Below the pieces are notes generated by a model that had not been told where the DNA came from, ran no database searches, and was given only the letters and a program-made list of their open reading frames with translations. Positions 15,136 through 25,300 of a stretch of 41,381 nt of DNA are shown here, in pieces. Location: the NCBI GenBank assembly GCA_002071335.1, contig MWEZ01000004.1, positions 1 to 41,381 of the forward strand. The letters run 5' to 3'. Source of the DNA: Verrucomicrobia bacterium ADurb.Bin018. Lineage in GTDB: Bacteria; Verrucomicrobiota; Kiritimatiellia; CAIQIC01; Lenti-01. The translations under genes and the position numbers were made by a program. The first letter of the stretch is position 1, and each line of letters opens with the position of its first letter.

Positions 15136-18100
15136 GGCCCGGGACTCACCTGAATGGTGCGTTCAATGAAGCGGCCAAACATGCCATCGCTGGCATAGGG
15201 GCGTGCATCCACGCCCGAGGCCAGATTGCAGGCCATGCGGGTACCGTTGCTGTTTTGGATCCGGTGCCGGAAGAAAATCTGCACCCGGGGGGCACCGGGC
15301 TCGCCGGGCGGTGTGGTATTCCATTCCGCCAGCACATTCACCAAGGCGCGGAAGGTATATTCCATCGCGTAATACGTGGTGCCATTGTGCGTGAAGTTGA
15401 ATGTGGATTTCTTGGACGACACCCGGCTGCCGTTCACTTGCAGCGGGATGGTCGAGTTGGCGAAGTCGGCCGCGGCCAACTGGCCTTCGATATCCATATA
15501 GGCCAAGACCGTCCACTGGCAGGTGACGGTAGTACCGGGCACCCAATTGTCCGGGATGTTGATGGCCGTGACCACGCCGCCAGAACGCTTCTTGATATCG
15601 TTGATGTTGTCGAACTCACGCTGCGGATTCTGTTCGCGCACGGGCGATTGGTCTTCGGTGAATCCCCCGGGCGTGCCGGGCGATGAGGATGAGGCATGCG
15701 ACACCAGCGTCCGGCGGAACACTTTGGCAATATCCGGATCCGGCCGGTTATCCACCCCATCGGGAATATTGGCCAGCAGGTAGCGCACCCCGTCCATCTG
15801 CGCCACGTTGAACCATGCAAAAATATCAACTGGGGCATCGCCTGAATCGGGTGCGGTCCAGTCGCACTCGAAGGAATAGACCTTGGCTTTTTTGGCGCCG
15901 GAACCCACGTTCCATGAGCTTTCCACCTGCCCGACCAATTCGCCATTGCGTCGCACATTCCAGACCACGTTGGTGCCGTCGCGGTGCATGGTTTGCAAGT
16001 AGGAGCGCACCGGCACATAGGATAGAATCTGCCAGCGCACGCGCACTGTATTGCCGCGTGGGATATTGTCCGGGAACTCGATGGCTTGCACCACTTGGCC
16101 GGAGCGTAGTCCCGCGTCATAGTAGGCGTCGCCACTATAGGTGACCTTGACGGTTTGGGTGGTGGCGTTGCCATAGATATCCGTAGCAATAACGTCCAGG
16201 AAATTCACGCCTTGATGCAGCGGGATATCGTTCACCGACCAAGAGCCGGTGCCAGTCGCCACCCATTCGCCCACATCCCGGTTATTGCGCACGATCACTT
16301 CGGCCACTCCGCTGAAGTCGGCAGCCGTGCCGGACAGTGCGACCCGGTTCGAGGCGCTGCTCGCGCCCGGGCGGGTGGTTATATTGAGATTGGGCGGGGT
16401 AAGGTCATCGAAACGGCGCGGCCGCATCCGCAAGGCTGGGTCCCCCATCAAGACACTGGCGGCGACGGTCCAAGGCGACGCGCTGCGCGCCTGCAAGTCC
16501 AGTGCATTCTGGATGACGTTACCCAGAAAACTTTCATCGGCGCCAAAGAGATTGCTCACAATGGCACCGGCGGTGGCTTCCGCCATGGAGAGCGTGTTTT
16601 CGGTGGCCGAGGACCAAATCGCCACGGGCCCGCCTGGTGCGGCCGTCAAAAAGGCTTTGCCGAGGCAACGGGTGTTCGGATGTGGCTCACCAAAGTTGTT
16701 CAGCATGCAGGTTCCGGCAACCAGAAGCGGCGTCTGGACTTGGTTCGTCAACGACAACATATCAATCTGATTGGTTGCGTTATACTGGAAGAAATAGGGG
16801 CTACTGATCCCAAAGTTATTTGCGTGGCCATAATACGACGCCAGGAAGGGACCCATGTTGAGCTGCTGAATGAAATTGGCGCGCATCTCAGCCACAGGGG
16901 TTGTCATGCCAAGCGGCAATTTTTTTACCGTGAGACCCGGTGGCAGTTTGGCCGCCAAACGGTTGGCCGCATGCGCGAAAGCATTATTCTCATCTTTGTC
17001 GGACACCAGCAGCACGCTTTTCTTCCAAGTGGATTCAGCCTCATGCTGGATAATGCGGGCGATCATGTTGCTCAGCGCGGCGGGTGTTTGCGCGGGCAGC
17101 CGCCCCAGCCGTACATCCGGCGCCGCGTTACCCTTCCAGTCCGCCATTGGGTTATCCAGCCCCACCGTCAGATTGTTGCCGCTGGGTGTGGCATCCACCG
17201 GAACTCGCGATTTGACCGGTGGAATGTGATTGGGACGCGTGGCCGACTGGTTGAAAATGTCGTGATAGTCCTGATGGCCATCCCCAGCGAGACAGACATA
17301 AGCTGGTTTTTCGGTCCAGTTTTGGCTCGTGTATTTTAGGAATTCGCGCACGGCGGTCGGATCCCGCCGGCCATAAGTGAATTCATTGAAGAGGTCTTCA
17401 ATGGGCACCAGCACGGAGTTCAAACCGGTTTGCTGCCGGTAATCCACCAGCGCCTGCGCTGCGTTGGTCAGAGCATAGGAGGTAATGACCACATACTTTC
17501 CCCCGGCCTGCGGTTTGCGCCAAGTCACTCCCGCTGCCCCGGTCATGTGCGCCGGCGTCAGATCCACGGCGCTGGCAAGGTAGCGGCGGGCGTCACTCTC
17601 AGCCACGCTCCACGAAATCTGCCAAGCGGCGCCATCTGGCGTCACAGTTCCCTGCACCGCCACCGGCCGGCGCGGGTTGGTGAGATCAAACACGCGAATG
17701 TCCGGTTGCGTGAAGCCGCGCACCGTCAGCACATTCGTTCCCGGCCGTGCGGTAAACAGCAATTGATTGCTTCGCGCCCGCAGATGGCGAGCATAGGTCA
17801 CCTCGAGCGCGTCCAACATGACCGTGGTTGTAACGACGCCGCTATCGCGCAGGATGTCCACGCGCACCGTCAGCGAGGTCCCTCCCAGGTTGGTCGTTGG
17901 CCCCGACAAGACGATGCGTTCGTCGCCCTTCCATTGTTGTTCCGCCACCAATACGCCGCCCGCCCGAAGGCGGGTATGGTTGTCCAACTCCGCTGGGCCG
18001 TCATACGCGCCGATCAACACGGCGGACACCGTTCCTGTTTTGAGGTTGCTGTATGCATCCGGCAGCGTGATGGTGTTGGCCAGATTGGCGCTGCTTTCCG

Positions 18101-19034
18101 GCGACGTGAGCGACACGCCATCCCACACAAAATAATCATCCTCAACTCCGCCGGGGAGTTGCGGCTGATAATAATTTTGCCGTTCAACGCGCAACGTTTC
18201 CCAGAACCAGCCGTTTGTGTCCGACAACGCCGTGGCCTGATTGCTCACCGCCATGGCCAAGCCGGGAGCCAGTTCCAGCCAATAGACATTTTCATGCCCG
18301 TAGCTGTCCGAATACCGCTCGCCCACAAAACGCAGAGCCGAGCCGTCTATCTCACCGAGCCACGCCACGGCCTCGCCGTTGCATGTCAGACGAATGCCCT
18401 GACTTTGAATCATCGTCGCCACGCCTGCTTCCGTGGCGCCAACCAGCAAGTTGGCGATTTCCGCTGCGGTCACCCGGTACACGCCATCGTTGGTGACGGT
18501 GACTCGAATCCGGTTGCCGGGCACGATGGGGAGCCCGCGCCGTTGCATGGACGATTTGCCGCGCGCGGACGGTTCGGCCTGCGGCTCTGCCGAGCCGCGC
18601 GGGGCAACGGTGAGCGTGCGGAATTCGCCGGGCCACTCCTGCCCTTCCGGATCCACGACAACCAAGCGGTACGTCAGCACATCGCCGACCCGCGCGCCTG
18701 CGGTTGTGTCCACAAATGAATAGGCATCACCCGGCAGCGCAAAGAGCCGAACCTTGACCCAACTGGTGGTGAGCCGCGTCACTGCGCCATTCGGTAATTG
18801 CCGCTCCACATGCCAGCCCACCATGGCCGTGGGTGGAATATCGCTGTTCCATTCCACCACCACCGCGCCGGCATCGCCGGCCGTCAACTGCACGGAAACA
18901 TCGTCGGGGCGCAGCGCTGCTTGGGCCGGCTCTGCCCCCCAAGCGATTCCGGCCACGGCCGCAAGCCACAGCCAGCGCCGCGCCTGCCCAATCATGGTTT
19001 TCCACGCTTTTGGCAACTGATTCATCTCCAACAT
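15132..19034 (-). CDS. C25-family (gingipain-like) cysteine protease, secreted
   Basis: A 1300-residue exported protein. A signal peptide covers about residues 1-40 (WLWLAAVAGIAWG then AEPAQA). A beta-sandwich region follows to about 500, and the C25 domain runs from KYVVITSYALTNAAQALVDY to about residue 860. The catalytic pair is visible: His 737 in YYGHANNFG and Cys 776 in AGTCMLNNFGEPHPNTRCLG, in the same order and spacing class as gingipains. APVWIWSSATEN-like sequence (GPVAIWSSATE) follows the Cys. After residue 880 come Ig-like beta domains. No type IX sorting domain is evident. The ATG at 19034 is chosen; a TTG one codon earlier and an ATG at 19025 are alternatives, and no clear ribosome binding site was found. 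It leads the peptide operon, so it may process an exported product, but this is inference. Confidence 0.88.
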   Translation of the reverse strand: MLEMNQLPKAWKTMIGQARRWLWLAAVAGIAWGAEPAQAALRPDDVSVQLTAGDAGAVVVEWNSDIPPTAMVGWHVERQLPNGAVTRLTTSWVKVRLFALPGDAYSFVDTTAGARVGDVLTYRLVVVDPEGQEWPGEFRTLTVAPRGSAEPQAEPSARGKSSMQRRGLPIVPGNRIRVTVTNDGVYRVTAAEIANLLVGATEAGVATMIQSQGIRLTCNGEAVAWLGEIDGSALRFVGERYSDSYGHENVYWLELAPGLAMAVSNQATALSDTNGWFWETLRVERQNYYQPQLPGGVEDDYFVWDGVSLTSPESSANLANTITLPDAYSNLKTGTVSAVLIGAYDGPAELDNHTRLRAGGVLVAEQQWKGDERIVLSGPTTNLGGTSLTVRVDILRDSGVVTTTVMLDALEVTYARHLRARSNQLLFTARPGTNVLTVRGFTQPDIRVFDLTNPRRPVAVQGTVTPDGAAWQISWSVAESDARRYLASAVDLTPAHMTGAAGVTWRKPQAGGKYVVITSYALTNAAQALVDYRQQTGLNSVLVPIEDLFNEFTYGRRDPTAVREFLKYTSQNWTEKPAYVCLAGDGHQDYHDIFNQSATRPNHIPPVKSRVPVDATPSGNNLTVGLDNPMADWKGNAAPDVRLGRLPAQTPAALSNMIARIIQHEAESTWKKSVLLVSDKDENNAFAHAANRLAAKLPPGLTVKKLPLGMTTPVAEMRANFIQQLNMGPFLASYYGHANNFGISSPYFFQYNATNQIDMLSLTNQVQTPLLVAGTCMLNNFGEPHPNTRCLGKAFLTAAPGGPVAIWSSATENTLSMAEATAGAIVSNLFGADESFLGNVIQNALDLQARSASPWTVAASVLMGDPALRMRPRRFDDLTPPNLNITTRPGASSASNRVALSGTAADFSGVAEVIVRNNRDVGEWVATGTGSWSVNDIPLHQGVNFLDVIATDIYGNATTQTVKVTYSGDAYYDAGLRSGQVVQAIEFPDNIPRGNTVRVRWQILSYVPVRSYLQTMHRDGTNVVWNVRRNGELVGQVESSWNVGSGAKKAKVYSFECDWTAPDSGDAPVDIFAWFNVAQMDGVRYLLANIPDGVDNRPDPDIAKVFRRTLVSHASSSSPGTPGGFTEDQSPVREQNPQREFDNINDIKKRSGGVVTAINIPDNWVPGTTVTCQWTVLAYMDIEGQLAAADFANSTIPLQVNGSRVSSKKSTFNFTHNGTTYYAMEYTFRALVNVLAEWNTTPPGEPGAPRVQIFFRHRIQNSNGTRMACNLASGVDARPYASDGMFGRFIERTIQVSPGP

Positions 19035-19346
19035 CAAATCAAAAACTTATTTTTGCCGGCGGTCATCTTCCACAAAAAACATGGACCCGACCGCTTGGCC
19101 AACGGCATCAAGCGTTTGCTCCTCTACACTACGGCAGCACCCGCGTTTTGCCACTGATTCACTCGACTTTCTTTCGACTTCTTTCCCAATTCACTGTTTT
19201 GCATTCCGAAACATCAGGAGCGGCCGGCTTGGGGGCCGGAAAGGTTTTCCACAGTGTGGAAAAAATATTTCCACAGCGTGGAAAACCGCGCGCCCGCGGA
19301 CCCCGGCGGCTGCCCCGGCATTCCGTGGCAGCCGCCTTGGCCTGGA
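19035..19346. other. Intergenic region between the giant gene and the C25 protease gene
   Basis: About 310 bp without a convincing gene. The notable content is the 45-bp palindrome at 19243-19287, described separately. Short + strand frames here give no recognisable protein. The C25 promoter should lie in this stretch, but no clear -35/-10 pair was found. Confidence 0.6.
19243..19287. promoter_or_regulatory. 45-bp palindrome made of two TTTCCAC/GTGGAAA hairpins
   Basis: Outer arms GGTTTTCCAC (19243-19252) and GTGGAAAACC (19278-19287) are perfect complements. Inside are two smaller palindromes: 9-bp arms TTTTCCACA/TGTGGAAAA around one G (19245-19263) and TTTCCAC/GTGGAAA around AGC (19268-19284). 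It could be an operator for the C25 operon about 210 bp downstream or a terminator for the giant gene, which ends about 60 bp before it on the minus strand. A related pair lies upstream of the giant gene at 35406-35433. Confidence 0.55.
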
Positions 19347-22300
19347 TTATGGTTCGCTGTCGCCCGGTATCCCTTCCGTTACCAAAATGACCTGGAAGAA
19401 GAGCCGCTGGTCATTACTCGGCACGACATACGTGGTGACAGCCCCGGTCGCCTCAATGGCCAGGCTGACCGGCAAGAACTCGCCACCCATGCTATCCGCC
19501 ACGGCGATCCGGTATGACCGCCCGGGCACACTGTTCCAGCGCAGTTCCGTGCCGCCCGCCACATGGCTCACGTCCACCACGCGCAGCACGGAATCCGCGT
19601 TCAGCGGATCGGTGCCGGCAAGGAATTCCTGCCAGTTGGTGAGGCCGTCGCCATCCGGGTCGGCGTCACGTCCACTGATGGCCGGGTCCAGCAGTTCGGC
19701 CGCGGAGAACTGGCCAGCCGCCCAATCTTCATAGGTGTGGCCGGCGCCATCCACGGTCAGCGTGTACGGGCCATAAGTCAACAGTGCGCCGCTCTTTTCG
19801 AGTTCCACGATCCGGTAGCGATAGGTCTCGCCCGCAACCGCAGTCGGGTCCACCTGCTCGAAGACGATGGGAGCTACGCCAAAGAGCGGGTAGCGAATCA
19901 TCTCTTCGCTGATGCGCACCCAGGCGCCGTTCACTTCGCGTTCCAGCCAGAAGCCAGCGGTGTCCCACGACTCGATGGTTTCCCAGCGCACGATGGTCTG
20001 GCCGTCGCGCGTGAACGCATCCACATTGCCGATGACTGCCAGCAGAGGGCCGCCACTATAACCGAAGTCATAGACGGTGATCCGGCTGCAGCGGGTCACA
20101 TTGGCAAAGGTACCGCTGTGCTCGCGCGAATCGTTGGTGCCATCGCCCATATCCACACCGGTCGGCAGGTAGCCATCATCCACCAGCACGTCTTGAGTGC
20201 CATCCACCGAGATGGTGAACCGGATCCGGTCTGGGGTGGCTGCCGGATCGTTGGTGGTACTGCCCGCGTAGCGCGCATCCAACAGCAGATTGCCGAACAG
20301 GTAGTATCCCGTGGAATCCGTCAGGGTTTCCATGTTGATGACACTTCCATCCGGGTATTCCAAGGCCAGGCGCACGCGGACGTTCGCCAAGCCCGGCTCG
20401 CCGCCGTCCTGGATACCGTTGCCATTGATGTCGTACCAGACGTAGTCGCCCACTTCCGCGATCACAAGGTAGTAGCCGAAGTCGGCCGTAGTGTTGATTT
20501 CACCACCGGCCACCGAGACGGTGTAGGGATCGGTCTTGCTGTGTTTGTCTGCATTCTGATCCGGGCCGAGGCTGTGCCACCAGCCCAAGAGGATATTGGC
20601 GGTATCCACCACATCCACCGTGTAGGTACCGTCCGGCAGACCCTCGAAGAGGAAGTCGCCGTCCGCATCCGTGAAGGCCTTGCCCACCACGTTGCCGTTG
20701 CTGTCGCGCAGGACTACGCCCACGCCCGCCATACGGTACGGCTCGCCCGGATCGAGAATGCCATCCGCGTTGCAATCGCGCCAGATGGTGCCACCGATCG
20801 CGTTGGGAATATCGGTCACATAGCCGAAGTCTTGATCGAGGTTGATCTCTCCTTGGTCCAGATCATAGACCGAGCGACTGTCGCCCGGATTCGGCGTGTC
20901 CGGGTCCACTGTGTTGACCAGTCCCGCGCCGCCGTTGGGCAGCGTGGTGGTGTCCACCACGATTTCATAGCGACCGGCATCCAGCCCACCGAACCAGTAG
21001 TTGCCGTTGGCATCGGTGACCGTAGTCGCCAGCAGGTTGCCCTCGTCGTCATAGAGGCGCACCGTGACGCCTTGAATGCCTTCGCCCGGGCCGGGCAGGC
21101 CGTCGTTGTCCCGATCGAGGAAGACTGTGTCGCCGATCAAGCCCTTGAGCGGCTCGTGACCATCCGGCGTGTAGCCGTGGTCTTGCAGCAGATCGTCATG
21201 GATGCCGTCCAGTGTGGTGGTGCTGCGGCTGTCCATGCCACCATCCGGGTCACCCGTCTGCACCAAGCCATTGAGCACGTTGTCCGTATCGTTGACCCAG
21301 ACCGTGTAGGTGCCCGCGGGCAGGTCAGTGAACAGATAGTTGTTGGTCGCCGAGTGATCGCCCGTGGTTACTGTGCTGGCAATCACATTGCCGAGACTAT
21401 CCAGCAGCACAACAGTGACGCCCGGAATGGCATAATCACCGTCCGCAGGGTTGAACACGCCGTCCGCGTTGGCGTCGAAGTAGATCAGGTCGCCGAGGTT
21501 GCTCAGCGGCGCCGGCGGCACATAGCCGAAGTCGGCGTTCACGAACACATCGCCCGGCGCCAGCACGATGGGCGTGGTGGTTTGGTTGTCACCCGCCTGG
21601 CTGGGATTGGTCGAGGCATCGGCGCCGAAGTGGTCCGGATCGCCTGTTTGGACATAGCCCGGCGGCAAGGTGGTGGTGTCCACCCGCACCACGTAAGCAT
21701 TAGGCGGCAGATTCGGGAAGATGTAGAAACCGGAAGCATCCGTCGTGGTGGTCGCCACCAGCGTCGTGTAAGATCCGGTGCCATCATCAACGTAGAGGTT
21801 CAGCACGACATCAGGAATGCCGATTTCGCCCGGGTCCTGCACGCCGTCCGAGTCGGTATCCACCCAGACACGGTCACCGATGGAGCCCAGAATCACATCA
21901 TCCGGATTCCAGTTATAGCCAAAGTCAATCCGGCGTTCATCGTCGCCTGACTGCAGCGTGACCGGCGTAATGCTGTCGCGGTTGCCGTCGAAATCATACG
22001 TCGGGTTGGCCGCCAACTGCGGCGGCAGACTGGAGAGGTCCACCCGCACGGTATAATCACCCGGCGGTAGATCAGTGAACAGGTACAACCCGTTCAGATC
22101 CGTCACGGTCGTGGCAATCACCACGTTGTTGCTGTCAAGCAGCTCCACGCGCACGTTCGGGATGCCCGCTTCGCCGGCATCCTGCACGCCGTCCCAGTTT
22201 TCATCGAGCCAGACATAGTCGCCCACCGAGGCCGGGCGGTAGAAGCCCGCATCCCACGTCAGGTCTTCCTGGCCGCTCGTCAGCGTGATGGTCGTTGTCT

Positions 22301-25300
22301 GCCCGGAGGTCGGATCGGCGTCGCTGTCTACGGCGTCATCGTTGCCCCGATCCTGCGGCGATGGCTTGTAGCCGCTCGGCCGCTGGAAGTGAACGGTGTA
22401 ATCGCCCGGCACCAGGTCTTCAAAGATATAGTTGCCGTTCACGTCCGTGACGGTTGTCGCCACCACGCTGCCGTTTGTGCCAAACAGTGTCACCTTCACA
22501 CCCGGGATACCCGGCTCGCCGGCATCCTGGATGCCGTCGCCGTTCAAGTCCTCCCAGACCCGGTCACCCAAACGCGCGGGAATATCCACCTCGTAGGGGG
22601 CGGGATTGGTCTGCGGCGGCACCGGCGGATATCCCGGAGGCGTCTCGGGAGCCGTCTCCACCCAGTTGGTGTGGACTTCGGTCGTGTTCAGCACCGCCGT
22701 GAAAGTCGCCACAATCGAGGTGGTCGCGCCCGCCGGCAACGGTCCAATATTCGTCCAGTTGATCACGCCATCGTCAATGTTGTCGTCAGAGGCCGGCTCC
22801 GACCCAACGTAGCTCAAGTATGTCGTCTCATACCGGTCTTCCACCGGAACTTCCACCAGATCCGCTTCGCCGTCGTTTTCGACCGTAATCCGGAAGACCA
22901 CTTCCTCGCCGATGATGGCGGGACGGTCCGCCGGTCTGATCCGCTCTTTCAGCAGCTTGTAGGAGGCCGACACAATCTGATACGGCACGTCATTTGTCTT
23001 CGGAGGCACCGGCGGCGAATTCGTCGGCGTCTCCGGAGCCGTCACCACGATGTTGGTGCGCGCCAGGTTGGTGCTCGAGGCAACAGCGGTGAAGGTCGCC
23101 ACAATGGATGCGCTGCCACCAACTGGAATCGGCCCAATGTTCGCCCAGTTGATCACGCCGTCATTGATGTTGTCATCCGACGCCGGCACCGACGAGACAT
23201 ATTCCAGATATGCCGTCTCGTAGGTGTCTTCCACCGGCACCGTCACCAAAGCGACTTCGCCCGTGTTGGCCACCGTGATGGTGAACACGATGTCCTCGCC
23301 GATGTTGGCGGCACGCCCCACCGGGCTCGTGACTTCCTTCACCAGCGTGTAACCGACGATTTGCACCTCGTACGGCACTTCGTTGGTCTTCGGCGGCACC
23401 GGAGGCGTATTCGGAGGTGTTGTCGGAGCCGTCACCACTCTATTGGTTTTGGAGTCGCCCTCCGTGGATGCCACCGCCGTGAAGGTCGCCAAAATTGAAC
23501 GGCTCTCGCCAACGGGAATCGGACCGATATCCGTCCAGTTGATAACGCCGTCATTCACGTTGTCGTCCGATGCCGGCACCGACGAAACGTATTCCAGATA
23601 CGCCGTCTCATAGGTGTCTTCAACCGGCACGGTCACCAGTTCCACCTCGCCCGTGTTCTCCACCGTCAGGCGGAAGACCACGGTTTCGCCGACTTCCGCA
23701 GCGCGGTTCGTCGGGCTGACAATTTCCTTGGTCAGGATGTAGTCGGAGCTGAGTACCTCGTACGGCACTTCGTTGGTCTTCGGAGGCACCGGAGGCGACT
23801 CCGGAGGCGTCTCGGGAGCCGTCACTACAATGTTGGTGCGTGAACTGTTGGTGGTCGAAGCCACCGCCGTAAAGGTTGCGACAATTGAGCGGCTCTCGCC
23901 CACGGGGATCGGCCCAATGTTCGCCCAGTTGATCACGCCGTCATTAATGTTGTCATCTGATGCCGGCAGCGACGAGACGTAGCTCAAGTACGCCGTCTCG
24001 TAGGTATCCTCCACCGGCACCGTCACCAAAGCGACTTCGCCCGTGTTGGCCACCGTGATGGTGAACACCACTTCTTCGCCGATGTTGGCCGGGCGACCCA
24101 GCGGACTCGTGACTTCCTTCACCAGCGTGTAACCGACGATTTGCACCTCGTACGGTACTTCATTGGTCTTCGGCGGCACGTCTGGATAATCTGGCGGCGT
24201 TGTCGGAGCCGTTGTCACCGTGTTGGTCTTCTGTTCGCCCCCCGTGGACGCCACCGCCGTGAAGGTCACATCAATCGAGACACTGTCGCCAACCGCTATC
24301 GGCCCGACATCCGCCCAGTTGATCACGCCATCGTTCACATTGTCATCCGATGCCGGCACTGACGAGACATATTCCAGATACGCCGTCTCGTAGGTGTCCT
24401 CTACCGGTACCGTCACCAACGGCGCCTCGCCGGTATTCTCCACCGTCAGGCGGAACACCACGGTTTCGCCCACTTCCGCCGCGCGGCCGATGGGGCTGAC
24501 CACTTCCTTGATCAAGGTATAGTCCGCGTTCACGATCTCGTAGGGCGCCGGATTGGTCTGCGGCGGCAGTGGCGGCGTGTTGGTCGTGGTCGGCGATGCC
24601 ACCACGATGTTGGTACGCGACTGGTTGGTCGTCGTAGCCACCGCGGTGAAGCGGGATGTGACTACGGCCGTCTCGCCCATTGCCAGCGGACCAATGTTGG
24701 CCCAGTTGATCACGCCGTCGTTATTGTTGTCATCCGAGGCCGGTTCCGACTCGATATAGCTCAAGAATGCCGTCTCATACGTGTCTTCCAGCGGAACCGT
24801 CACCAGGTTCACCTCACCCGTATTGACCACTGTGATGGTGAACACAACTTCCTCGCCTATCTGCGCGGCGCGGCCCGCGGGGCTGGTGCGCGTTTTCTCC
24901 AGCGTAAAGCCAGCGTAACGCACTTCCACCGGCGCCTCGTTGGTCTTGGGCTTCAGCGGAATATCGTTCGTGGTGAACGGACTGGTCGTCACCCAGTTGG
25001 TCGTGTCGCTCGGGAGCGTGCTTTCGATGGCTGTGAAGTCCACCGTCACCACCTTGGAACTGCCTACCCCAATCGGCCCGATGTCATCCCAGTGGATGCT
25101 GCCCGGGCCTGTGCTGGTTTCCGCCGGCGACGCTGACTGGAAACTCAGGTACGTCGCATCATAGGTGTCATCCAGCGGCACCAAGCCAAGGCCCACGTCG
25201 CCGGTGTTCGCCACCTCGATGGTGAAGGTGACCGTCTCGCCCACCACCGCCGGGCGGCCCAACGGACTGGTCAGTGTCTTGGTCAGGGTGTACTTCGGCA

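Noticed and set aside
19563-21950. 795-codon + strand ORF opposite the giant gene, with others at 22389-23498, 29808-31241 and 33069-34421
   Set aside because: These mirror the codon bias of the repeats on the minus strand. The products are His/Arg/Val-rich without domains, while the minus-strand protein has clear domains.
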